A stretch of 33,588 nt of DNA from a virus. The notes below the pieces were generated by a model, which was not told the DNA's origin, searched no databases, and saw only the letters and a list, made by a program, of their open reading frames with translations. The DNA is taken from IMG/VR virus record IMGVR_UViG_3300036859_000086, positions 1 through 33,588 of that record; one strand, 5' to 3'. Shown here one piece after another: positions 1 to 6,879 of the stretch. Within the stretch, counting starts at the first letter, position 1. Each line of letters begins with the position of its first letter. A program made the position numbers and the translations under genes.

Positions 1-119
1 GTGCTTAGCTGTGACCATATGTATACCCTCCGTTACTCGGACATTAGTGATTCTAAGTATTTCTGTCATATTTTGATACAATTTTCTGGAGGCTTTTGGA
101 AGTAGATTAGGAGCGAAGT

Positions 120-671
120 ATGACTGTTGCCGAACCCAATACCGTCCCCGTAACTGTTGTTAATTCTTCTGAGGTTGAAATTGTGGGGTCGGTGACGATC
201 TCGGCTCTTCCATCTGTTACGATCGCAGCGTTACCATCTGTGGTTGTGTTGTCTATGCCAGATGTCGACGTCTCTTCGATGCCCACCGTAAACATCAATA
301 TTCTTTCAGACCTCCCCGCCGGATCTCAGCAGGAGGTAGTTAGTAGCGGAAACGTTGCTAACGCCACTGCTTCAGCCACACTTTCGGCCTCAGAAGGCGC
401 CATTACATACATAACTGGATTTGAAGTTACTGGTTCTGGGTCTACCTTGGGATCTGTGGTTACCGTAACCGTAACCGGACTAATAGGAGGAACTGCCTCC
501 TATGCTTACACCTTCGCTGCTGGTGCGGCGGCGGCAAACCAGCCTCTAGTTGTTGCGTTTGCAAAGCCGATTCGCGCTAGCTCTACGAATACTCCAATAG
601 TTGTCAGCTGCCCAGCGGGCGGACTCGGGAACACTCATAACTCTGTTGTAGCTCACGGCTACTCAATGTAA
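120..671 (+). CDS. Putative virion structural protein with octapeptide beta-repeats
   Basis: Unrecognised 183-residue protein, probably a virion decoration or fibre component. Residues 25-64 are five consecutive eight-residue units of the pattern V-x-[IV]-x-x-[LMI]-[PS]-x (for example VTISALPS, VTIAALPS, VDVSSMPT), which predicts a regular beta structure. The remainder (about 70-183) is rich in Ala, Thr, Val and Gly and looks like a single beta-sandwich domain. It has no signal peptide or membrane segment. The ATG at 120 follows AGGAG at 109-113 with good spacing. It lies just upstream of the endolysin, so it is probably a late gene. The structural role is inferred from composition; I see no catalytic motif. 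Confidence 0.7.
   Translation: MTVAEPNTVPVTVVNSSEVEIVGSVTISALPSVTIAALPSVVVLSMPDVDVSSMPTVNINILSDLPAGSQQEVVSSGNVANATASATLSASEGAITYITGFEVTGSGSTLGSVVTVTVTGLIGGTASYAYTFAAGAAAANQPLVVAFAKPIRASSTNTPIVVSCPAGGLGNTHNSVVAHGYSM
192..311 (+). repeat. Five tandem 24-bp units encoding octapeptide repeats
   Basis: In-frame tandem repetition with exact 8-codon period inside the first gene. The units diverge in DNA sequence but keep the hydrophobic-x-hydrophobic pattern and a Leu/Met-Pro pair in four of the five units; the fifth has Leu-Ser. Confidence 0.7.
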
Positions 672-694
672 CTACAAACTCCTTGGGAGGGCCT

Positions 695-2194
695 GTGCCT
701 GTAATCGACCACACGTATCTGAAGCAACCTAATTACTTCTACTGTGGGCCGACTGCTACAGCTATCGCGCTGAATGCCCGAGGCCAGATCTACTCTCTTG
801 ATCAGATGGCAGCAGAGCTGCATACGACAGAAAACGGTACAGATTCAGTAAATGACGTCACAAGGACCCTAAATGGCCATCTTGGGACAGTTTATGAGTC
901 AGTTTTCATCGGCGGTGATGATGCAACACCAACTGAAGCTAACAAATTGTGGTTGGATGTTATACACGCAGTGACTGAGGGTTTCGCCGTCGTAGCTAAC
1001 GTAATCGGTTCTATTAGAACTTCAGATGGCTGGACGTACAACTACCCTACCGGACATTACGTCACTGTCGTCGGAACAGACGACGTCTCTTCTGTTTATG
1101 TAGCAGATGTAGACAAACGGGAGTACTGGATAACTGTCGGACAGTTGGCGACATGGATTGCCAGTCGTGGCTACTCTGCGCCTAATTTACTGCTAACTAC
1201 TGCTAAATTAGCCGAAGAAACTTCCAAAACACTCTACGACGACTCCCAACAGACTATTTTTGGTGTAGATTTATCAGATTTCGACTCAGATAGGGGAAAT
1301 AACCCTTCTGTGGTCAGTAATTACAAATCAGACGGCATCAGTTTCGTAACACACAAAACAGTGGAGGTGACGTCAAACGTCACCTATCGACACACAAAAC
1401 TAAAGGGAATGCTAGAGGCTGCTAGAGATTCTGGAATTCCATTCCTCGGTGGGTATGTTGTCCCAAGAAGTGGCGTTTCGGCCGAAAGGATCGCAGATGA
1501 GCATATTTCATTCCTTGACACGTGGATTCCGTGGTGGAGGACATTCCCTGGCTTCTTCCATCAAGTTGATCTGGAACTTTGGGATTATGATGCTGTTTCT
1601 GCTGAAATTGGCAACGAAGTCCTCCAACAGCTGCTGCTGAAGACTGGTCAACCAGTAATTTTGTATGCAAGCAAGGGCCAATATGGCTCTTCCGCCCTCT
1701 CAGAGAGACGCTGGAACGCGAACTACCCCTCGGAGTCATCTCTCCCTTACCGGGAACTTTATAACTCCGTAGGAGGCAACTCAGGGCCAGGATGGACTGA
1801 GTATGGAACGCCATCTAGGGTTCCTGAGATTTGGCAGTACAGCTCGAAAGCTGTTGTTGCTGGAGTCGGCACTACCGATGTCAACGCCTTCCGAGGTTCA
1901 GAGTTGGCTTTCGCTAAGATGCTCGGAATTAAAACAGAAGACTCAACTCTAGAAAACGAGGAGGAAGATTTGAAACCTTATGCCTTCACTTGCCAGGACG
2001 GCGTCAGCATCGTTCTGGTGTGGCTTTGCCCAGAACACGGGTTGATTCGACAGAATGTCGGCGACGCTCGGTGGGTCGGTAACGTCCCTGGAATTCCGCA
2101 CGTAATCATCGGAGCTGAGGGGAACGTCGGCCTCATCGGCCGGGATATCTCAGAAGTTGAAGCTACGAAGTGTGCTGGTTGCCCAGAGAAGTAG
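695..2194 (+). CDS. Endolysin: C39-type peptidase + GH25-like muramidase
   Basis: Cell-wall lytic enzyme for host release, 499 residues. The N-terminal domain (about 1-170) resembles C39-family papain-like peptidases: nucleophile candidate Cys17 in NYFYCGPTA, His121 in PTGHYVTVVG and an Asp in the following VADVD. The second domain (about 188-410) resembles GH25 lysozymes: GVDLSDFD at 190-197 and the acidic pair in VDLEL (about 292-294). A short C-terminal region (about 425-499) contains Cys pairs (CQDG, CPEHG, CAGC) and may bind wall or zinc; I do not recognise it. A TTG at 683 is possible, but the GTG at 695 sits after GGGAGGG and before the first conserved motif, so I prefer it. The holin-like gene lies at the other end of the window rather than next to it. 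Confidence 0.85.
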   Translation: MPVIDHTYLKQPNYFYCGPTATAIALNARGQIYSLDQMAAELHTTENGTDSVNDVTRTLNGHLGTVYESVFIGGDDATPTEANKLWLDVIHAVTEGFAVVANVIGSIRTSDGWTYNYPTGHYVTVVGTDDVSSVYVADVDKREYWITVGQLATWIASRGYSAPNLLLTTAKLAEETSKTLYDDSQQTIFGVDLSDFDSDRGNNPSVVSNYKSDGISFVTHKTVEVTSNVTYRHTKLKGMLEAARDSGIPFLGGYVVPRSGVSAERIADEHISFLDTWIPWWRTFPGFFHQVDLELWDYDAVSAEIGNEVLQQLLLKTGQPVILYASKGQYGSSALSERRWNANYPSESSLPYRELYNSVGGNSGPGWTEYGTPSRVPEIWQYSSKAVVAGVGTTDVNAFRGSELAFAKMLGIKTEDSTLENEEEDLKPYAFTCQDGVSIVLVWLCPEHGLIRQNVGDARWVGNVPGIPHVIIGAEGNVGLIGRDISEVEATKCAGCPEK

Positions 2195-2202
2195 ACAGTG
2201 AA

Positions 2203-2229
2203 GGGAGGGACGCTCGCAACGTCCCTCCC
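2203..2229. terminator. Hairpin terminator after the endolysin
   Basis: Perfect 10-bp stem GGGAGGGACG / CGTCCCTCCC around a 7-nt loop, starting 8 nt after the endolysin stop. There is no strong T-run, as is common in actinophage terminators. Its position between rightward and leftward genes suggests it may work in both directions. Confidence 0.7.
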
Positions 2230-2269
2230 AGATCCAGCGCACACTGGCTGTTATAGTCTATCATGTTTT

Positions 2270-2343
2270 GGCGGGATCGTACAGTGGTCTACTACGCAAC
2301 TCTCATAAGGTTGATATCGGTGGTTCAAATCCACCTCCCGTCT
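2270..2343 (+). tRNA. tRNA with CAT anticodon (tRNA-Met-like)
   Basis: A complete cloverleaf folds by eye. The 7-bp acceptor GGCGGGA pairs with TCCCGTC (one G-T). The D arm GTA/TAC is 3 bp with GG in the loop and A14/A21 positions filled. The anticodon stem CAACT/GGTTG carries loop CTCATAA (anticodon 2304-2306). The variable loop is 5 nt, and the T arm GGTGG/CCACC has loop TTCAAAT. No CCA is encoded. The discriminator base is T, which is unusual for Met or for Ile2 (lysidine-modified CAT), so the identity is uncertain. The acceptor starts with a G-C pair, which favours elongator over initiator. An AT-rich TATAGT at 2252-2257 may be its -10 element. Confidence 0.85.
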
Positions 2344-2344
2344 C

Positions 2345-2461
2345 TCAGGCTGGGATTACCGTCCAGCCTCGCTTCCGCAGCTCAGCAGCCTTCTCTTCTG
2401 AGCATTCGATGATTCCGGAGATTTTGCCATCACCACTGATTATGTGACTCCAAATGTTCAT
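2345..2461 (-). CDS. Small hypothetical protein (38 aa), leftward
   Basis: Short leftward gene. The ATG (2459-2461) overlaps the TGA of the upstream membrane-protein gene as ATGA, the usual sign of translational coupling. It encodes 38 residues with a compact pattern: short beta-like start (MNIWSHIISG), then a helix SEEKAAELRKRGW, ending VIPA. The pattern resembles a small alpha/beta miniprotein, but I do not recognise a family. Its stop lies 2 nt from the 3' end of the tRNA, which is on the opposite strand. The gene was supported by the ATGA junction and by sensible composition, not by homology. Confidence 0.5.
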   Translation of the reverse strand: MNIWSHIISGDGKISGIIECSEEKAAELRKRGWTVIPA

Positions 2462-2763
2462 CGGATTTCGTCCTTCCTTAGGGCGTCGTTATAGCTCTTT
2501 TCGGCTTCTGTCTCTTGTTTTTCTAGGTTGTGTAGTCGTTGAACTGCTACGCGGTGTCTTTTCGGGAGGGCTACCACACCTCTTACTAGCCACACTACCA
2601 CCCAGCAGACTGCCAGGATAGCTAACGCGCCGACGACGACGTACAAAGCGTACATCAGCGCGATTCCTAGCGCAACTACTAGAAACGCTCCTATTACGAG
2701 CGCTCCAACCCATCCTACAGAGAAGCCAGTTCGATTGGATGTTCTGTAATAAAATCTCATCAT
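2458..2763 (-). CDS. Small membrane protein with two TM helices and charged tail
   Basis: Leftward gene of 101 residues. A basic N-terminus is followed by two predicted membrane helices (about 17-40 and 43-63) and then a charged, probably coiled-coil cytoplasmic tail with many Lys, Arg and Glu (66-101). No family is recognised; small membrane proteins of this shape occur in phage superinfection exclusion and lysis control, but that is a guess. It has two adjacent ATG codons and no Shine-Dalgarno sequence. Instead a promoter-like sequence ends 6 nt before the first ATG, so the message may be leaderless. It is coupled to the 38-residue gene downstream and runs against the surrounding rightward genes. 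Confidence 0.6.
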   Translation of the reverse strand: MMRFYYRTSNRTGFSVGWVGALVIGAFLVVALGIALMYALYVVVGALAILAVCWVVVWLVRGVVALPKRHRVAVQRLHNLEKQETEAEKSYNDALRKDEIR

Positions 2764-2769
2764 GGTTCT

Positions 2770-2798
2770 AGTCTACAGGAGGAAGAGATGTGTGGCAA
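2770..2798 (-). promoter_or_regulatory. Candidate housekeeping-type promoter for leaderless leftward operon
   Basis: On the minus strand, TTGCCA (2798-2793), a 17-nt spacer and TAGACT (2775-2770) match a sigma-70/SigA-type promoter with a TANNNT -10 box. The expected start, about 7 nt downstream, falls on or next to the ATG at 2763, which lacks a ribosome-binding site. The -35 lies inside the start of the divergent rightward gene at 2788. Confidence 0.45.
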
Positions 2799-2976
2799 CC
2801 CAATCCACCGAGTTGAGCTAGTTCTCTTTACTCATCCTTCAGACGTCAGACATAACGGTAAAAAGATGTGTTATATGGATGGTTTTTGTGATAACTGGAG
2901 TTGTGAATGTGACCACCCGCTAGATGATGACAACTGGCCAATCTGTGACTGCGAGATGGAAAATTATGAAGACTAG
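2788..2976 (+). CDS. Small Cys-rich acidic protein (62 aa)
   Basis: Rightward gene with a very strong ribosome-binding site (AGGAGGAAGAG directly before ATG). It has 62 residues, seven of them Cys, arranged mostly in the second half (CDNWSCECD, ICDCEMEN) among many Asp and Glu, so metal binding is likely. The family is unknown. It is the first gene of the rightward carbohydrate island and diverges from the leftward membrane-protein operon with 24 bp between the two starts. A second Cys/Asp-rich protein of similar size lies in the same island at 6679-6861. Confidence 0.65.
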   Translation: MCGNPIHRVELVLFTHPSDVRHNGKKMCYMDGFCDNWSCECDHPLDDDNWPICDCEMENYED

Positions 2977-3232
2977 ATCTAAAATCCCCGGGGTTGTCCG
3001 ACAGGTCTGCGGTCGCCCAAGGAAATGTCCCGGCTGCAATCCCGAAGACGGCCACCTCAATATGGATTGGGCGATTACGACGATGATTGATATCTTTTGC
3101 CAAATTGATCGGTGCAAGAGCAAAACTGGAAAAGTCAACGAAACCTGGAAGGCGTTGAGACTAGCAATCGAAGAGGTGTATCTAGATCATGAAGGTTGCG
3201 CTTGTCTTCCCTCTTCGGCTGACTCCAGATAG
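2966..3232 (+). CDS. Small zinc-finger-like protein (88 aa)
   Basis: 88-residue protein starting at an ATG that overlaps the end of the previous gene by 11 nt. Its N-terminal part has CGRPRKCPGC (Cys15, Cys21, Cys24) followed by a His, a plausible zinc knuckle. The middle is a likely helix (WAITTMIDIFCQI), and the end has CAC. An upstream ATG at 2924 is in frame but has no ribosome-binding site and would sit deep inside the previous gene, so I chose 2966, which follows GAGATGGA. The last 44 nt overlap the start of the glycosyltransferase gene. Function unknown. Confidence 0.55.
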   Translation: MKTRSKIPGVVRQVCGRPRKCPGCNPEDGHLNMDWAITTMIDIFCQIDRCKSKTGKVNETWKALRLAIEEVYLDHEGCACLPSSADSR

Positions 3233-3971
3233 ACAGGAAGCATGGGATGTCACCTCTGCGATAGTTCCCTCACTATTTCCGTTTTACCGAGTTTACACCT
3301 CTGACTCCGACCATTCGGACTTCAACCGCCCTGCTTCACGAAATGTCGGTGTTGATACTGCTCAAAAAGATGGAGCTGATGTTGTTGTTATCTGTGATGC
3401 AGACTCTGTTCCGGAAGAACTGCCGTTACACGAAGCAATCCAGGGTGCTTTTGATGACAGGCTGATGCACTACCCCTTCCATGAAGCGTGGTACGTCGAT
3501 TGGAAGGGCATGACCAGGGTGAAACAGCGAGCCACAGCGGATCAAGTAAGAAGTCGGATATGGGACAAATGCGCCTCGGAAGGAGGCGTCTGGGTTTGTA
3601 CTCCAGAGACGTGGTGGCAAGCCGGTGGCCAGGATCCCAGTCTAGCACATTGGGGCTGTGACGACAGAGCTTTTCTAGCAGCGGCGCGGACTCTCGTGGG
3701 TGACCCACAGAAGCATCAGGGCATCCTTTACTGTCTTCCGCATACCAGACCAACTGATGAAGAAATATGGGTTCCCGAAGAGGTCCAATTGATGATGCAG
3801 TACCAAGATGCTTATCAAAAACCACTACTGATGAAAGAGTTAATTGATGGCAGATCTAACTTATCTAGTTCCTTCGAGACAGCGTCCGAAGAACGCAGTC
3901 CAGCTGTACGAGTCTTTCAGAGAGACGTGCACATCAGACACAAAGCTAATCATTTTAGTAGATCAAGATGA
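3189..3971 (+). CDS. GT-A family glycosyltransferase (C-terminus overruns next gene)
   Basis: Nucleotide-sugar-dependent glycosyltransferase. It has a Rossmann-like start MKVALVFPLR, substrate-binding NRPASRNVGVDTA (46-58), the metal-binding DxD motif CDADSV (Asp70, Asp72), and a galactosyltransferase-like acceptor segment GGVWVCTPETWW ... WGCDDRAF (132-162). The recognisable domain ends around residue 218. The last 41 or so residues lie in DNA that also encodes the N-terminus of the next glycosyltransferase, giving a 125-nt overlap. In the +1 frame a TAA lies just before the next ATG, so a lost stop or indel is possible. The acceptor is unknown; phage proteins are the likeliest target given the neighbours. 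Confidence 0.8.
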   Translation: MKVALVFPLRLTPDRQEAWDVTSAIVPSLFPFYRVYTSDSDHSDFNRPASRNVGVDTAQKDGADVVVICDADSVPEELPLHEAIQGAFDDRLMHYPFHEAWYVDWKGMTRVKQRATADQVRSRIWDKCASEGGVWVCTPETWWQAGGQDPSLAHWGCDDRAFLAAARTLVGDPQKHQGILYCLPHTRPTDEEIWVPEEVQLMMQYQDAYQKPLLMKELIDGRSNLSSSFETASEERSPAVRVFQRDVHIRHKANHFSRSR

Positions 3972-4719
3972 CCCGACTCTTTCAACCTACTACAGGCTAC
4001 TTAATGGTGTGGGCCAAGTTACAGCAGTTGGCCCGGGCCGTAGAGGCATGGTTGCGGCTCTTCAATCTGGATACGAGATCCACAGAGATCAGCTGGGATT
4101 TGCAGTTGGGTTTCTCGGTGACGATCACCGGCCAAGGACGCCAGGGTGGGACACTGCATATCTTAACTCTCTGCGGGAGCTGGGTACAGGAATCGTGTAT
4201 GGCGACGATCTCTTTCAACACGAAGCTATCCCCACTCAAGTAGCGATGACGACAGATATTCCGAAGACTCTGGGGTATATATGCCCTCCCGAATTTGATC
4301 ACCTCTGTGTGGATGTTGTATGGAATGACTGGGGTAAGGCAATCCAGAAGATTCGCTATCTTCCGGCGGTTGTTGTTGAGCACGTCCACTATCTCGCCGG
4401 TAAAGCTCAGAAGGATCAAACGTATAGCGACGTCAACAGCAGCGTAATGGCTGCGCACGACTCTGCTGCTTATCAGGAGTATATGAATGGCAACTTCTCA
4501 AGAGATGTCGACAAACTGAAGAAGCTTGTTGCTCCGCCGAAGAATTTATACGTTCCGAAGGTGAAGCCAGAACCTCCAGTTGTGGAGGTTGTTTCTCAGG
4601 ACTCAGTTGGGCAAGCGATGGAAGTCACTATCGAGCCAGCAAAGGTCGAGATCGTCGAAAGAGATAGCTCCAGAGCGAAGCGTGGTCGTCCGGCGAAAAA
4701 ACCACTCACAAAGGAGTGA
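3847..4719 (+). CDS. GT-A glycosyltransferase with basic AT-hook-like tail
   Basis: 290-residue glycosyltransferase-like protein of a type seen often in actinophages. The N-terminal motif is TYLVPSRQRPKNAVQLYESF (5-24), followed by LIILVDQDDP (35-43) and the catalytic-site segment FLGDDHRPRTPGWD (89-102), equivalent to the DxD region. The fold extends to about residue 230. A low-complexity tail rich in Lys, Pro, Val and Glu follows, ending in KRGRPAKKP, which has the RGRP core of an AT-hook. The ATG at 3847 is preceded by an in-frame TTG that I ignore. It begins inside the previous gene and its stop overlaps the ribosome-binding region of the next. Confidence 0.8.
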   Translation: MADLTYLVPSRQRPKNAVQLYESFRETCTSDTKLIILVDQDDPTLSTYYRLLNGVGQVTAVGPGRRGMVAALQSGYEIHRDQLGFAVGFLGDDHRPRTPGWDTAYLNSLRELGTGIVYGDDLFQHEAIPTQVAMTTDIPKTLGYICPPEFDHLCVDVVWNDWGKAIQKIRYLPAVVVEHVHYLAGKAQKDQTYSDVNSSVMAAHDSAAYQEYMNGNFSRDVDKLKKLVAPPKNLYVPKVKPEPPVVEVVSQDSVGQAMEVTIEPAKVEIVERDSSRAKRGRPAKKPLTKE

Positions 4720-4721
4720 TG

Positions 4722-5537
4722 ATGAAGGGTCTAGTCTCTTTCTCCCTCTTCGGTGATGACCCGAACGACTGCTACTACTCCGGTGCTATCAAAAATGCCG
4801 AACGCTATCACCAGATATGGCCAGAATGGGATTTGTGGTTCTTTGTTGGTCGTTCCGTTCCGGATTATGTCCTTTCTCAAATCAAAGCCCTGAATCCTAA
4901 TGTCTCTTTCGAATTTGTTGACGAACCAGAAGATCAAACATCGACGTGGTGGCGGTTCCGGGCAATTAAACACTCAGAACACGACTTCATCCTCTTTAGG
5001 GATGTCGACAGTAGGCCGATTCTCCGAGAAGTGATGGCCGTAGAGGAATGGATAGAATCAGATCCAAAGCAGTTCCCTTATCATGTGATGCGAGATCATC
5101 AATATCACGGCAGAGTAATTCTCGCAGGACTCTGGGGGCTTAAGAGGCAAGCTTTCTACAACCATCGGGCGATTCCTGATAGAATCGATGGTGATTACTA
5201 CGGCACAGACCAAATTGCTCTTCAGGCATTGGTATGGCCAGTGTGTAAGAGGGTCGTGATGGCTCATATTGGTTGTTATCAAATCTTCGAGAAGATGGAT
5301 CAGCGCCGGCCGTTTACGGTTAGAAGATCAGAAAAAGAGCCTTTTGTAGCTCAAGGGTTGGATGCCAAAGACAACCCTCGCTACCCAGGCCACGAACAAT
5401 TTGTTGACTCGGACTTAGAACTTCGGCGCAGGAACGACGTATTTCAGGAGAAATATCGTGTACAAGGAGAGATGCCGGCCTTCGTGGACCGCAGAGCGCC
5501 TAAAAGAAATCTATTCCAGCCCGTGGCGGATGAATAA
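4722..5537 (+). CDS. Glycosyltransferase-like protein (GT-A, DVD motif)
   Basis: 271-residue protein. It begins with a short beta strand (GLVSFSLFG), has a Trp-rich substrate region (WPEWDLWFFVGRSVPDYV) and a metal-binding FRDVDSRP (Asp94, Asp96), then YYGTDQIALQALVWP, which resembles the acceptor side of GT-A enzymes. Three start codons stand in a row (GTG 4716, ATG 4719, ATG 4722); the last is 5 nt after GGAG and is the best placed. The final 80 nt overlap the following methyltransferase gene in another frame. The sugar donor cannot be told from the sequence. Confidence 0.7.
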   Translation: MKGLVSFSLFGDDPNDCYYSGAIKNAERYHQIWPEWDLWFFVGRSVPDYVLSQIKALNPNVSFEFVDEPEDQTSTWWRFRAIKHSEHDFILFRDVDSRPILREVMAVEEWIESDPKQFPYHVMRDHQYHGRVILAGLWGLKRQAFYNHRAIPDRIDGDYYGTDQIALQALVWPVCKRVVMAHIGCYQIFEKMDQRRPFTVRRSEKEPFVAQGLDAKDNPRYPGHEQFVDSDLELRRRNDVFQEKYRVQGEMPAFVDRRAPKRNLFQPVADE

Positions 5538-6021
5538 CGACTGGGGAGACCACAAACAACGACTAGAGTTTACAGAGAGAGTGGCAAGGAAGATTGTTGA
5601 TGTCGACCAGACGGCAGCCGCTGCTGATCTTAGCTGCGGCGACGGCTATTGGGAGAGGGTATTTCCTGATTGGGATTGGCAGCTTGGAGATTACGCCAGT
5701 GGCTACGAGTATGTTGGGCCTATCGAAGATATGATAGATCGTATATTTGATGTCGATATCTTTTTCTTCTGCGAAACCATTGAACATCTTGAAGATCCCG
5801 ATTACGTCCTTCGAAGAATTAGGGAGAAGTCAAAGAAACTTATTCTCTCGACTCCGTTGAGATACGCAGAAATGGGTCCTGATCCTAATCCCCAACATTA
5901 TTGGGCTTGGGACGAGGCTATGATCAGAAAGATGCTAGTGGATTCAGGGTGGACTCCTAAAGAATACACTCAGACTCGCTACCAACCAGGGTATATATTT
6001 CAGATTTGGGGATGCGAGTGA
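5458..6021 (+). CDS. Class I SAM-dependent methyltransferase
   Basis: 187-residue methyltransferase of the Methyltransf_23-like group. Motif I is AADLSCGDGYW (55-65), which binds S-adenosylmethionine; the acidic/His segment FFCETIEHLEDPDYVL (104-117) is typical of small-molecule and sugar O- or N-methyltransferases; LILSTPLR follows as the strand before the active site. The GTG at 5458 follows CAGGAG by 7 nt. It retains an N-terminal helix (LKEIYSSP ... HKQRLEFTE) usual in phage relatives, so the internal ATG at 5530 is less likely. It lies between glycosyltransferase and nucleotidyltransferase genes, which suggests that it methylates a sugar. Confidence 0.8.
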   Translation: MYKERCRPSWTAERLKEIYSSPWRMNNDWGDHKQRLEFTERVARKIVDVDQTAAAADLSCGDGYWERVFPDWDWQLGDYASGYEYVGPIEDMIDRIFDVDIFFFCETIEHLEDPDYVLRRIREKSKKLILSTPLRYAEMGPDPNPQHYWAWDEAMIRKMLVDSGWTPKEYTQTRYQPGYIFQIWGCE

Positions 6022-6692
6022 ATGTAGATGACGTCGTGGTCTTTATTCCATGTGCAGGTGACCAGGAGAGGTGGGCGAACCACCTCGGCTACTCTAAACA
6101 TCTAGTTCCTGTAGTTAATCGAGAGCCACTACTACATCGCACCATCCGACAGCTTAACGAACGTCATATTACTCCTTGGGTTGTTGGTAAGGCTAATGAC
6201 GCCAGATATATCATCGAAGGAAGTAACTTCTTTGAAGCTGCGCTAGATCCTAGATTATACGGCCAGGGCCGGTTCCGGACATCTGAAGCTCTTTATAACT
6301 ACTCAGGAAGAACAATTGAGTTCCTCGGAGACGTCTTCTTCACTGATGAAGCTATGGACACCATCTTGAGCGACGAACGGCGCGGGTGGAGAGTTTACGG
6401 AAGAATTGGAGCTTCGAAGTTTACTGGCTGTGAGTACGGAGAGATCTTTGCTCACTCTTTCTACGCTGAAGACATCCCGAAGCTAATCGATGTGTCAGAC
6501 TACATCATTCGAGGCATCGAGATCGGATTAGTAACTCCTGGAGCTTCCCATTGGGATCTCTATTGCTGGATGGCTAGATGTTCTTCTTGGGACTACAAAC
6601 CTGAGTGTTTTACTATCATTGATGATTTTACGGAAGACTTCGACTATCCACACGACTACGACACCTGGAAAAATAGATATGGCTTACGCTAG
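6018..6692 (+). CDS. Sugar nucleotidyltransferase-like protein
   Basis: 224-residue protein with the N-terminal signature of NTP-transferases: strand VVVFIPCAG, loop GDQERWANHLG and SKHLVPVVNREPLLHRTI (26-43). In that family this region binds the nucleoside triphosphate and the Lys contacts phosphate. LGDVFFTDEAMD supplies the Asp usually needed for metal. It would activate a sugar phosphate to an NDP-sugar donor for the nearby glycosyltransferases. The GTG at 6018 overlaps the previous stop as GTGA and sits 6 nt after GGGG; an ATG at 6012 is possible but has no room for a ribosome-binding site. Confidence 0.7.
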   Translation: MNVDDVVVFIPCAGDQERWANHLGYSKHLVPVVNREPLLHRTIRQLNERHITPWVVGKANDARYIIEGSNFFEAALDPRLYGQGRFRTSEALYNYSGRTIEFLGDVFFTDEAMDTILSDERRGWRVYGRIGASKFTGCEYGEIFAHSFYAEDIPKLIDVSDYIIRGIEIGLVTPGASHWDLYCWMARCSSWDYKPECFTIIDDFTEDFDYPHDYDTWKNRYGLR

Positions 6693-6861
6693 TGACGAGT
6701 GCAGGCTCTGCGACGACTGGGACGACGGAGAAGGGTGCATCGAAGGCAGGTGGTACGGCCACTGTATGGATGACTTCTGCCACGGGATGTGTGAATACTT
6801 AGGCGACTGCGACTGTAGTAATTGCCACGGATTGATTGAGATTGGTGTATTGAATGGGTAA
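6679..6861 (+). CDS. Small Cys/Asp-rich protein (60 aa)
   Basis: 60-residue acidic protein with nine Cys, mostly in pairs (CRLC, CHGMC, CDCSNC), plus several Asp and His. This indicates metal binding, probably zinc. The ATG at 6679 overlaps the end of the previous gene by 14 nt; the upstream in-frame ATG at 6619 would give a low-quality N-terminus, so I reject it. The Shine-Dalgarno is weak (GGAAAAATAG). It resembles the Cys-rich protein at 2788-2976 in size and composition, though I cannot show that they are homologous. Confidence 0.55.
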   Translation: MAYASDECRLCDDWDDGEGCIEGRWYGHCMDDFCHGMCEYLGDCDCSNCHGLIEIGVLNG

Positions 6862-6879
6862 TCAGAGATTATCTCAAGA

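Noticed and set aside
1-119. Open frame from position 1 to a TAG at about 103-105 (34 residues)
   Set aside because: It may be the tail of a gene outside the window, but it has no recognisable motif and another frame is also partly open, so I do not call it.
683-694. TTG start for the endolysin
   Set aside because: The TTG lies within its own ribosome-binding region; GTG 695 follows GGGAGGG and leaves the protease domain intact.
1422-1814. Long minus-strand open frame within the endolysin
   Set aside because: Lies opposite a clear coding region and has no ribosome-binding site; an antisense shadow.
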